From Cercis canadensis (taxonomy: Eukaryota; Streptophyta; Magnoliopsida; Fabales; Fabaceae), in the NCBI GenBank assembly GCA_003255065.1, contig QAOA01003658.1:25330-89329 (forward strand): DNA of 64,000 bases, written 5' to 3'. Both the position numbers and the translations under genes were made by a program. Each line of letters opens with the position of its first letter. The first letter of the stretch is position 1. The notes beneath the pieces were generated by a model. The model did no database searches and was not told the origin of the DNA. It saw nothing but the letters and a program-made list of their open reading frames with translations. Positions 25,601-37,030 of the stretch are shown in pieces.

Positions 25601-27764
25601 ATTTCGAAAAAGGAAAGAAAATAACACTACACCTAACATTTTGGGTCTGATCCAACTTAAGAAATAAAACCCATTAACCTCTCTAAGCCCAAGCGAAAAT
25701 CTGAACTAAACCCATGACAAAACAACATAAAAACCAATCAAAAATTAAACCAACATCTATATATACAAAAGGAAATTACAAATGAAAATAAAAGAGAGGT
25801 TCAGCAACCCCAAATGACTAGCATTGGTAGAAAGAAAAGAAAGAGCAGAGAGCGAAGGAGAGGAATGGGGGCGACGCACAGAGGGCAAAGTGCAACAAGC
25901 ATGAATTTTCTCTCAAATCCAATGAGAGAAGGCATGGTTTTTGTCTCTATTTCTCATCCACTAGTGGTTAAGGTAAGGATTTCTCTTTCAATCTCTCAAA
26001 AATTTCTCTCTTTCCTTCTCTTGAAAATTGTTTCTCTCTATAAATATCTCTTTCTCTTTTTAAAAATCTCTACTCTAACTCGGTTTTTCTCTTTAAAATT
26101 GGCTTCTATTGTGCTTCATTTTTTACTCCAAGCATGAATCCTAAGGAAAGAAATTTCTAAGTTTTACTTTTATTAAAATGGTGGTTTTGGAGATTTTCTT
26201 TGATTTGGTATCTCTATTTAATCTTTCCCCCCTTTTTTTATTCAATTTGCCTCTAAGAAAAATGAGAACAGAGTGGCATTGCATAGACAGATATAGGAAC
26301 GTGCTGTGGGAAGTATTTAACCAACGAAAAAATGAAAAATTTAGCACAAAGAAAAAAAAATAAATAAAGAATGTGAGACAATGTTGGTACCAGAAATGAC
26401 GAAAACTTTGGAACTCTTTTCCTCTGTATGCTACTGAGTTACCCTCCTCCTTGTTGCTTTGTGTTTCAAAAATTTTTTTCTCTCTTTTTATCTCCAAATT
26501 CTCTCTATTTTCCTCAGAGTTTTTGTTCTCTCTCTGTATATCCTGGTGTCTTTTCGACTCTACCTGGGGAGACCCATTTTATAGCCAGGACTGAGATTAA
26601 TTTCTCATATAGGCTAAACTCTTCTTCTTCAATTTGCAGGTTGTATACCCAAATGAGGCACTGGGGCCTTTGTCAGCGAAGCATGGTGTCACCCTGCAAG
26701 GTGACGGAGCTGGCTAGCAGAAAATACCAAAGATTGTTTCTACTGCAATTTGATATCTTTTTGTCATTTTTTGGACAATATTTTTTACTTTGAAAAAAAT
26801 AGAAAATATGCTCTGTAACCAAATTGATTTGCATTTTTACTTTCTGCTTTTATTTTGTTTTGTTTTGTTTTTTTTTTTTTATATCTGGGACATAAAAATA
26901 AATAAAAAAATAATATACCCACAAGTGCAAATTTGGGTATCAACAATCATTATTTGCATTTCACTTTTAACTAATACATTGTTTTAGTGTTGTTTTACTC
27001 ATGTCTTCACTGGGTTTGACTTTGTGCTGTTTTATTGTTTTGCCTCTTTGTGCTTGTAGTGCTGTTTGTTTTAAGATTATTCAAGTTATAATGTTGGCTA
27101 TTTGGATTGATTAAGGATTGTTTTTGGATTACTAATGAAACAACTTGTGCAAAGGAAAAGAGGGGACGTGGGGCAAGAAAAGTGTTCACTCCTACAAGAG
27201 CTTCCCTTATAGGGCCTAGGACATATTATTCATGTCTATTGAACTTAATGTGAGATGAAAAAAAAAAAAAGGTGTAAATGCAGCTTCTGTGTAAACAATT
27301 TTCTAATGTTATTTTGGAAGAACTACTTGCTTGACCTGTCCAAAAATTATGTTATAGTAGAAAACATCTTAATCTAAAGTGTCTCTGCTTGAAGTAAAGT
27401 TATTTTTAACAGTGAAGTGCTTCTAGATTTGTACCTATTTCACAAGGGTGTTTTGCCTTATAATTTTATTGTTGTTTTAGTGAAAATTCTTAGCTGTTTC
27501 TAGTTTGTATTTTTTTTTTTGGTTGATTTACTGATTTACCTTTGATTTTCAGCTCTCTGTTAGCTTCTGTTTTTTGCCTTATTCTTGTTCAAATTTGGAA
27601 AAATGGCTTGTACAAATTTTCTGAAAAAAATTGACCAAACCGAACTGAACTAGACCGGTTCGGTTCAGTTTTACTCTCAAAATTTTGAAAAATTGAACCG
27701 AACCAATTTGGTTTTGTCAGTTCGGTGTTGGTTTGGGGTGTAAACCGGACCGATTACACCCCTA
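22649..27764. mobile_element. hAT-like non-autonomous element with CCGAAC-rich ends
   Basis: The ends read TAAGGTGTAAGCC (left) and GATTACACCCCTA (right), an inverted pair related to TAGGGGTGTAA. An exact 8-bp direct repeat TATGTAAC lies at 22641-22648 and 27765-27772. The subterminal regions are full of AACCGG/CCGAAC words on both sides. An 8-bp duplication and TAGGG-type ends fit the hAT superfamily. I see no transposase frame. A reverse solo LTR (23831-26945) accounts for 3.1 kb, leaving about 2.0 kb, nearly the size of the related copy at 59541-61490. Confidence 0.8.
23831..26945 (-). mobile_element. Solo LTR, 3115 bp, reverse orientation, inside the hAT-like element
   Basis: On the plus strand it starts TGTCGCAACGTCCC and ends GGGTATCAACA, so the minus strand reads TGTTGATACCC...GCGACA. 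A perfect 5-bp duplication ATCAT flanks it (23826-23830 and 26946-26950). Minus-strand words near its 3' end (ATTGGTGGCGAC, and GGTGCTAACACCTTCCC) match the equivalent part of the forward LTRs, so it belongs to a related but different Tat/Ogre-type family. The frames at 25814 and 26428 are low-complexity and not supported as genes. Confidence 0.85.
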
Positions 27765-29120
27765 TATGTAACTATTTTTGCTGCTGTCAGTTTCTCACTA
27801 GCAGCACTCAGTGTTTTAATTCTTTTCGAGCAACAAAATTTGAGAGTTAGCACCATTTATCTTATTAGAACCGTAAGACATATATATTAATTATGAAATT
27901 TTCAGAATTTTTATGTCTAACTTGCTCCTGGTTTCGATTTGAATATGATTGTTCACTGCTAACACATCTTTGACAGTGTTTAGTCTTTTGTCTATAATTT
28001 AAATTATAATGCTCCTTTTTGCATGATTCTTGCTTTGTTCTAACCACAAGATGTTTTTCTTCAACATGTATAATTTTCATATTTTTTGTATGTTTCACCT
28101 GATCCCAATTTGCATTTCAAGTTAGCTTTATTTTTTGTGCTGTCAAGTTGCCAGACAGCTCTGGTAGTGTTTAGTCTCTTAATTATTCCCGGAGGTATAG
28201 AGCTCCAATTTGAGTGGTTCTTCTTTCATTTGAACCATAAGACATATATGTTTCATGTGTAAAGTTTTTGGAATCTTTTCATCTCCCCCCTGCTCCCAAT
28301 TTTCATTTCAAGTTAGCTATTTTTCTGTGCTGCGAAGTTGCCAGACAGCTCTGGCAGCATTTAGTCTTTTGATTCTTTATGGAGCTATAGAGCTTAGAAT
28401 TTAGCACCATTTGTCTCGATAGAATCGTANGTTTGGGGTGTAAACCGGACCGATTACGCCCCTATATGTAACTATTTTTGCTGCTGTCAGTTTCTCACTG
28501 GCAGCACTCAGTGTTTTAATTCTTTTCGAAGCTACAAAATTTGGAAGTTAGCACCATTTATCTTGTTAGAACCGTAAGACATATATATTAATTATGAAAT
28601 TTTCAGAATTTTTATGTCTAACTTGCTCCTAGTTTCGATTTGAATAAGATTGTTCACTGCTAACACGTCTTTGACAGTGTTCAGTCTTTTATCTATAATT
28701 TAAATTATAATGCTCCTTTTTGCATGATTCTTGCTTTGTTCTAACCACAAGATGTTTTTCTTCGACATGTATAATTTTCATATTTTTTGTATGTTTCACC
28801 TGGTCCCAATTTGCATTTCAAGTTAGCTTTATTTTTTGTGCTGTCAAGTTGCCAGACAGCTCTGGTAGTGTTTAGTCTCTTAATTATTCCCGGCGGTACA
28901 GAGCTCCAATTTGAGTGGTTCTTCTTTCATTTGAACCATAAGACATATATGTTTCATGTGTAAAGTTTTTGGAATTTTTTCATCTCCCCCCTGCTCCCAG
29001 TTTTCATTTCAAGTTAGCTATTTTTCTGTGCTGCCAAGTTGCCAGACAGCTCTGGCAGCATTTAGTCTTTTGATTCTTTATGGAGCTATAGAGCTTAGAA
29101 TTTATCACCATTTGTCTCGA
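27731..29120 (+). repeat. Near-identical 0.7-kb direct repeat on both sides of a single N
   Basis: The sequence 27731-28429 is repeated after the N at 28430 with roughly 97% identity by eye, and the repeat even includes the hAT-like right end and its target site. The two copies differ by scattered substitutions. This is most simply explained as two alleles or overlapping contigs that were abutted rather than merged. Confidence 0.7.
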
Positions 29121-30283
29121 TAGAATCGTAAGATGTGTCCCTTTAATGTGTGAAATTTTTAGAATTTTTTCACATTTTCACTAATTCCAATTTTAATTTG
29201 AATGCAGTTGTTTTAGATTATACCTAAGTGACCTTTTCTTAACTTTCCCTTATTCTATTTTTTGAGATTTAGCTTGGTTCTAAGCATTGCATGGGAGCTA
29301 TTGGCAATTCAATTTGGTGATTTTTGCATTTTCCTGCATGAGAGCTGACTGGTGGTTTTATTTTTGGGGTGGTTGTCTTAAATTTATTTGAGTTTGATTT
29401 GGAATAATTATCGGGTTATTGAATTCTCCAAGTTGTGGTCATTGTCTATTGGGTGTCATGTGGGATCCTTCTTGTATGATTGAGGCATGAGATATACTTG
29501 AATGATGATATTTAGTTGTGAATCTTAACTTGTATTTGATATTTCCTTGTGCAAATTTACATATAACTAAGAGTTATTATGGTCGTTGGCAAGTTAGAGA
29601 GCTATACTCGAGAAGGCTTTGCTACAAGCTATGAGCAAAAGACTTCTATTTATCTTACTTTATTTTTTTGAATGCAATTAAAATCCCTCTCCCCGAGACA
29701 AGTATTGTAATACTTAAAATCATACATTTGCACTGCATATAAAATATATATTTGTGTCGCGTAGTATCCGCATACCCCTTCACTTATCATAGGAGAATAG
29801 ATCGAGTTTGATTCCTTTGTGGAATAGCTTTGTTTATCCAACCTAGGTAAAGGTAGCACCACCTTGGAGGGCGCTTTATGCGAGAAAGGAATAGAATGAT
29901 TTAGGTCTCAGTAGAGAAATCATGCATTGCATGTTTAAATTCGTTGTCCTTAATTTTGTTAGATATTCTAGTAATACATTTATTATTTTAGGATAAATAA
30001 AATACACATTTTTGGTCATAATATGTTTCTACAATAAATTTTGGGTAACCGTTCTCTGAACGGGTGTTGTGGGGTGTCTAACATTTTCTTTGCACACAAA
30101 TTAACTCTCAAACCATCTATGATTCGCAGACCATTTTTTTTTTAAATTCAAAAATGATTTCTAATTGTACCCTATTTTTCTAAACAATTGGTAGCGACTC
30201 CAAGTTTTCTTTTGAAAACTAAAATCTTTTTTAAAGTCTATCATTCGCGTCGTAGTGATCTTTGAGTACGTTATGACACCTAC

Positions 30284-31052
30284 AGATCACAAATAAATGG
30301 AGATATGGAAGCTTCCAATAAAAACATCAAGAAAATAGTTGAAAAAATGGTGGTAACTTATAAATACTAGTATGAGATGGTCTATTATGCTTTGCATGCT
30401 TATCACATAGTTGTGTAGTCTTCAATTGGGGCAACGCCCTATTCTTTGGTATATGGTATGGAAGTTATCACTCCAATAGAAGTTGAGATCGCTTAGAGTT
30501 TTAATGGAGACAGAATTGGAGAAATCCGAATGGGCAAGAGTTAGATATGAATAGTTGAATATGATTTAGGAGAAAAGATTGACAGCAATTTGTCATGGAC
30601 AATTGTATCAACAAAGGATAGCTAGAGCATTCAACAAAAAATTTCAACCTTGAGAGTTCTAATCAAGGGACCTAATGTTGAAAAAGGTTCTGCCACATCA
30701 AAAAGATGCTAGAGACAAATGGGCCCTAACTCACCAAGGGCCATATATTGTCAATCAGACATTCTCAAGAGGAACACTAATCCTCATAGATATAGAAGGG
30801 CAAGAACTCCCTAGGCCTATAAATTCTAATGTAGTGAAGAAATATTACCTCTCAAAAAAAGGGAAGAAAAAAAAAAGAAAAGGAAAAAAAAGTGTTCTAA
30901 GCAAAAGTTCAGGCACAAAAAAAAAAANAAAAAAAAAAAAAAAGAGCAAAAGCAAAATAAATAGGGAAATTGTTGTTGAAAACCTAAAAGGATGGCCTAA
31001 ACTAGAAAATAGATATAGAATAACACCAAAGAGCAATGGGGAAGCCCGGTGA
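30284..31052 (+). pseudogene. Ty3/gypsy integrase fragment (3' part and C-terminal domain)
   Basis: Directly after the solo LTR the integrase continues with the region of the catalytic glutamate (NGDMEASNKNIKKI), then GATPYSLVYGMEVITPIEVEI, then a frame from 30675 containing DKWALTHQGPYIV and SNVVKKYYL, typical of the integrase C-terminal module of this clade. Stops and shifts between these blocks show it is dead. The A-rich lysine tail (30855-30960) contains one N. Confidence 0.85.
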
Positions 31053-32230
31053 TATAAGAGAATTCATGAAGAAAGTAAGATAATTGCACTCTACTATTAA
31101 AGGGTTAAATGTTCACATCAGATGAGTAGAAGCCGTATTCGATGCAATATGAGAATTAATCAAGTTGAACATTGAAGAGTTAAAAACTGAGGTAATTTTT
31201 CATATTTGTGTTGGGGCAAGTCCATCATCATAAAACTCCCATAATGGGGCAATTTGTCTTCTTCAAATTCCTTAATGATGCAACTCATGTGGTTCATTTC
31301 CCTAGAAGTGTGTAGTCTTTCTCCTAAAATAAAATAAGTGAATTCATTGAGTTAATTTATTTCTATTATACATTTCCTCCATGCTAAATTGCTGAGTTAT
31401 TATTCAAAATAAAATGTGAGTGGATTTATCATAATGACAGATTCAATTATTCTTGAATTTTTTTTCTGACTTGGTTTCTAGATTTCAGGAATAATAGAAA
31501 TTCTTTATCACGATAGGTTTCAGAAATGTAAAAAAAAAAGGGGGGGGGGGGAAGACAAGAAAAGGAAGTAACAAGAAAATAAAGATAAGATGATCGAATA
31601 GGAAAGAAGTGAGTATGTGATTCAGTCAAAGGCAATGTAATTTTTGTCTCCAAAAGAAATAAGAGGGTCGGGTTTTCCAAAGACAAGAGGAATCAAAGAT
31701 CTTTTGCAAAAGAACAATTAGATGAGTGACCCGATTTAGCATATCAAGTTTTGATTGAACCAAGTTTTCCTTTGCACACCTAATCATGTGTTGCTTTGAA
31801 TGAGCATGTACATTTTGAAATTGAAGTTTTCTTGCTCTTAGCAAATTTTAAATTCTTGTCAGCTCTCGAGTGAAAGATCTCGGTGCTTTTAAATTCTTGT
31901 CGACTCTCGGGTGAAAGATCTCAGTACTTTTAAATTTTTGTTTGCTCTCGAGTGAAAGATCTCGATGCTTTTAAATTCTGTCGGCTCCCAAGTGAAATAT
32001 CTCAGTGCTTTTAAATTATATCGGCTCCTGGGTGAAAGATCTCGGTGTTTTTAAATTCTGTTTGCTCCCGAGAGAAAGATCTCGGTGCTTTTAATTTTAT
32101 TTTATTTTTATCATTTTTGGGTACTCTGGACAAAATACATGTCTTTTGTCTTTACATGTTTTTTATACCAAAATATGACTAGTGAGAGCTTAGCATATTT
32201 TTCTATAAGAAAACACATAAAGAGAGGTAA
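31053..32230 (+). mobile_element. 3' untranslated region of the outer gypsy element
   Basis: This noncoding stretch between the integrase relic and the 3' LTR contains low-complexity A and G runs (31530-31552) and the tandem repeat described separately. The sequence AAAGAGAGGTAAT just before the LTR start may be the polypurine tract, in degenerate form. Confidence 0.6.
31858..32100 (+). repeat. Tandem repeat, about 41 bp x 6, upstream of the 3' LTR
   Basis: Six diverged units share CTCTCGAGTGAAAGATCTCG followed by GTGCTTTTAAATTCT. They lie between the pol relic and the 3' LTR. Tandem arrays in exactly this place are known in Tat/Ogre-type elements and have been linked to the origin of satellites. 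Confidence 0.9.
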
Positions 32231-32566
32231 TTGTAGACACCATATTTTATTTGGGTGTTTTTCATGACATAAAAAAAATATAAGTTCTTAATTTTTATTA
32301 TTGCTTTTTATATTTGGGCATTTGTAGTAAAGCAAATCTTAGGCCTAGTCCATTGTTAGTCTAGCTCACTTATTTTATCTAGCTCATTTAGCCCATTCTT
32401 TAATATTTAGATTTTTGTAAGTAGTAGGTAATAAAAAAGAAGAAAAGAAATTATGTTAATAAATTTTTGTGTTACTAGATCTAGCTGGGCCAATGAGGGA
32501 GTAAGAATTAGATTTTTCTCACTCTTTATTGGTCTAAGTCTATGCACATTATTCTTATTAAGTAAA
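32231..32566 (+). mobile_element. 3' LTR (first part) of the outer gypsy element
   Basis: It begins TGTAGACACCATATTTT and matches the 5' LTR at 13236 over its whole length. It stops at AGTAAA, where the Helitron-like segment begins, and the same LTR resumes at 48248 with TAACTAAATTAAAAAG. Confidence 0.85.
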
Positions 32567-32577
32567 CTAGTACTATT

Positions 32578-32595
32578 CCCATGCCGATGCGCGGG
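32578..32595 (-). repeat. Helitron 3' terminal hairpin
   Basis: A GC-rich palindrome in very AT-rich surroundings, CCCATGC-CGAT-GCGCGGG on the plus strand, lies 7 bases inside the CTAG terminus. One pair is mismatched and one is a wobble. Confidence 0.7.
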
Positions 32596-33130
32596 CCACT
32601 GGGCGGCGAGACACGAAACCAAGGCAACGGGATGTGGGATACAATTTATGCTTCTATATCATGAATTTGATCATTACCACAACACAGGGAGATGACATTT
32701 GGTATCTAAATAACAGTTTCACCATCATTCTTGGACTTTCATCTAGCATTGGTGCCCACCCGATGTGTGGGCTGGGGGGGGGGGGGGGGAAGCACAAAAT
32801 AGGGTGTCTGACAAACTTTAATTTAGAGCATAAGTTTTTATAACTCTATGTGATTTATTCTATTAAGAATAACTCCCGAGCATTGTCCCTTGTGAGCAAA
32901 GGTGGCACGAGACTGAGAATAGGAAATCCTATTGGACCACCCGTTAGGGTTAGTTTAGTGATTATCCAAATTATGATCCTATTAGAATTTTAGGAACCAT
33001 GTAAACAAGGTTTGTTCTTCATCAATTTTAAAGCATTATAGGGTATTTAATTTTTTTATCCTTTTTTTTTACCTCAAATTGTACTAAAACATAGATATAA
33101 AATTTATTTATGTTCCCTTTCCCGTTCTGG

Positions 33131-35000
33131 GGCAATTATCATTTACCCAGACCTAGTTATATAAGAATTAACATGCATACCATCTCAGACATATCAAACT
33201 GCCTAAATCATTACTTAATTGCACAAAGGCTAAAATTATTAAACCAAAAATATGACTATTTTGCTTTATCAAATGAATAAACAAAGAGAAAACAACATAA
33301 GCAATTTAAAATGTTTTCAATGTTCTCAATTTGCAAGATCCTCTTCTAAACAACCATCGAAAAATGTTCCATAAAAAATTTAAATAGAAAATAATATCTA
33401 TGCAGTGATTCTAATAATTTAATTATAATATGATCTATATGATATCCATACATGATAAGCTAAATTATAACATTATCTATAATACATATTTATCTTTACT
33501 TTTCAAGGTAACACCACAATGATTAGTAAAATAATTTGGTTCCTATTCTTGTCGAAAATAATCAACTACCAAAAATCTACTTGTGCTCCTTGTTTATTTT
33601 TAAATGTGACATGTAATAGTTTTTTTCTTATTTATAATAAATGTCACTTCCCAGTTATTTGATTAACATCTATAAATTTTTAAAAAATAAAAAATAATTA
33701 GTGTCTTCAGCACTTACTTAAAAATAAAACACATTTATGTATCAAAAATAAAATTAAAAGAAAATTATTCAATAATAAACAAAATCCTTTAAAAAAAAAA
33801 GGGTTATATATTAAATATATAAATTAAGAATAACATGATAGACTTTGAATGACATAAAAAAAATTGTAATACAATAAGTCAAGACTTATGATCAGAACCA
33901 AAATTAAACACCAAACAGACTGTGTTTGAGTGGTATGGAGGTCGTCCTCAATTCTTTTGGGTTCTGTGTTCAAATCTAGACTCATAAATAAAAGTACCCA
34001 AACAAATTCACAAAGAAACCAAATGAATTTATAGGGATTATATCAAAGTACTTCTCTTAAGCACATTAATTTCTTACAACACCAAGGGAAGGGCAACTAA
34101 AGAAACACAAGTCAAATCAGAGACATCAGAAAGTGTCCATAAATTCTTAAAAATTAGTTTATGCTTTCCTAGCCAAATCTTTAATGTCCAATGGAAGTTA
34201 GGGATGTTACACAATAAAGCACTTCAACATGCTAATATTCTAAATCTTGTCCACTTAATAAATTCAAAATATGGATTCAAGGAAGGAAATATTCAGAAAC
34301 ATTACTTTATTTCCGACAAACATATCATTTCTTGATAATTTGGAGAGGATGTCTAAATTTTTAATTTAATGAATTAGAAGATAGGAAGCTATATTCTTAG
34401 ATAATTCTTGATTTCAATATTAATAAGGCAACAATTAAACCAATAAGCTAAAGTGCTCTCCAATCNATTATAAATTACCTAGACCATTGTTATATGTGAA
34501 TTAACATGTATAACATCTTAGACAAATCAAACTACTTAAATCATCCCTTAATTGCACAATCAAAGGCTAAAATTATTAAACCAAAAATAAGACTATTTTT
34601 CCTTATCAAATGAATGAACAAAGAGATAGCAACATGAGCCATTTAAAATATTTTTGATGTTCTAGATCAGCAAGATCCTCTCTAAACATTCATCCAAAAA
34701 TGTTCCTTAAGAAATTTAAATAGAAAACTACGATGATTCTAATAATTTAATTATTTTATAATATAAGATATTCACACATAAGTCAGATTATAACATTATC
34801 TATAATACATATTTATCTTAACTTTTCAAAGTGGACACCAGAATGGTTAATAAAATAATTTGGTTCCCATTCCTATCCGTCCCAATAATCTGCTATGAAA
34901 AATTTACTAGTCCTCTAGTTTATCTTTGAATGGGACGTGTAATGGTTCCTTCCTTATTTATAATAAAAGTCACATCCCAATTATTAGAAGAATGATTTGT
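33131..35000. repeat. Diverged direct repeat on both sides of an N at 34466
   Basis: The block starting CCTAGTTATATAAGAATTAA (33154) recurs after the N (about 34477) with many substitutions and small indels, over about 550 bp. It includes the shared words AATTATTAAACCAAAAATA and CATTATCTATAATACATATT. The divergence is larger than for the other N-flanked repeats, so it may be a real duplication. There are no genes in this stretch. Confidence 0.65.
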
Positions 35001-36981
35001 ATTTCTTGTTCTCATTTGTAGAAGGTATTTTCTGAATTTGCATATCATTTAAAAAAAAAATCTCTATTAGAGTAACATGGATTTGGTAGAATATTAATAT
35101 TGTAACTTGTGGAATATTATATTGCGAATGATATTATATACCATTCTCCTTTGAATAATTTGATTAATATACCAAACCAACTACACTAACTTTTAAACCC
35201 ATGAAACAAAATGAATTATATCTTTACTAATATGTGTGGTTGCATAATCCACATTCAAGTTTTACTATATAGTTCACTTTAGACCATCCAAAATATGCCT
35301 TATCATATAACCCAAAAAAAAAAAAAAAAGTAAAATCTCATTGTGGCCCTTTCATTATTGATTATGGTCTTCATCTTGTTGGTTGATAATTTTGTCAGTT
35401 GAAGATCTTCCTCAACAATGAATGCATCCTCCACCACTCTTTTTTCATATTGTACATGAAGCAAACTTGTCTCAACTGTCTAGTCTTTATTTTATTTATT
35501 TGTATTACATAAGTATAAATAATTAAATAGATATAAATTTAATACAACAAATTTGTATAAGTTTCAAATATTGAAAATTTCCAAATCAGGTCTTATTGTA
35601 AAGATAAATGAGTTATTTAAAAGGTACAATTCCAAGAGGCAGCAACTTTTTTGTTTTGTTTTGTAAAATGGTTGATTGAATTCAATAAAAGATACTTCAC
35701 CTCCCGCAACAACTTGTTTTAAAAAAAATTTAAGGTAGGAAGGACTACATTTACTAATCCATTGGCCACCTTTTGCATGTGAATCTGAGAGGTGCTTGGG
35801 ATAGATGTATTGCCTATAAGGAATCTATCAACCATGAAATAGCTTAGTCACATGGAGTTTAGTAAAATAAGAAAGAAGTTGGACCAAAAGAACTCTTGAC
35901 ATCCTTAAACAAAGAATTTCTCAAGATGAAAAAAAAAATTCTAGAAAAAATGAAGTTAGTGCACATAGTATTTGGTCTTTTGAATAGTTGAAGCAAAGCA
36001 TATCAATTAGAAATTTAAATGAGTGATGTTTCTTTCACCTATTTATTTTTGGTTCCATGGCTATACAATAATCATCTTGATTCTTATTTCATTGTATTTA
36101 TTGCACTTTTAGACCATAATATATTTGTTTTATAGCAGTTTCTTACCAAATCCATCAAATTGAGCATATCACACCCTCAAATATTTCACATTGTAGCATT
36201 CTTCCCCTTTAATCCTGCTAAATTTTCCATCCCCATCAACCTATGTCAACCCAAATTAAAAGTAGATATCTTAATTTATTAGAAAAGGACTAAGTATTGG
36301 GAATTATGAAGAGTTCTATCAAATTTACATATATAATAAATGTTAAAAATTAAGTATAAATGGTTGCCCTTATTGACTTTTGAGTCATTGCTCCCCCACT
36401 ACCTTTGTAGTGAAATTATAATAATTTGGTGTTCGAATACTATTGATATTGGGTGAGGTGCCTTTATAAGAGGGGATAGACTTTCATTGTTATGTACTCT
36501 TCAAGTGACAAATAAAAATCTCATGCCCAACATGATTATTTTCCATTCTCTTCATTTTATCATCCTTTTTCTTTTTGTTTATCTTATTTTTCATTCAAAT
36601 ATCACAAAAGTATCATATATTATACCAATTTTCATGTCAAACATTAAAAAAAGAATTCAAACTTCTTAATCTTCTTTCTTCTAATATATATATATTAAGA
36701 ACTCTACCAAGAGTATAATAAACACACTGATTTCTAATAGAAATAGTTAAGAAATCTATTCTTTTTCTTTTCTATTAGAAATACTATTAACACCAATAAT
36801 TAGAAAGTTAGATGGGTTTTCAATTACTCATATTGAAGAGGACTTTTATGGAATTTTACCTATAAAAAAATTATTTAGGATTTACTTATTTTTTTCCATT
36901 ACCAATCAAGGTTGACATGAAAAGGTTGAGATAGAAACTCAATGATCTAACCCCCTACGCCTATGTCCACTTTTCCATTAC

Positions 36982-37030
36982 CTAGCATTGACCCCTGTGC
37001 CGATGTGCAGGCAGTGGTGGCACTCGACGC
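36982..37030 (-). repeat. Second Helitron-like 3' terminus, degenerate
   Basis: CTAGCATTGACCCCTGTGCC followed by GATGTGCAGGC parallels the terminus at 32567 (CTAGTACTATTCCCATGCC, GATGCGCGGGC). The base before CTAG is C rather than A, so the insertion site is not intact. Confidence 0.5.

Larger units (their letters stand above)
16112..30278 (+). mobile_element. Solo LTR of the same gypsy family, inserted in the integrase and itself interrupted
   Basis: It starts TGTAGACACC and ends TTATGACA, the TG...CA ends of an LTR. The integrase frame reads up to it and resumes after the 5-bp flank. The flanks TCTAT (16107-16111) and CCTAC (30279-30283) look like a target duplication with two transitions. 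Its own sequence lies in 16112-16541, 20722-22648 and 27773-30278, the rest being later insertions. Removing these and the suspect duplicated block at the N (28430) leaves about 4.2 kb, equal to the inner solo LTR. No internal coding region belongs to it, so it is a solo LTR. Confidence 0.8.

Noticed and set aside
32762-32790. G run possibly forming a quadruplex
   Set aside because: A homopolymer of about 15 G is prone to sequencing error, and no other structure supports a function.
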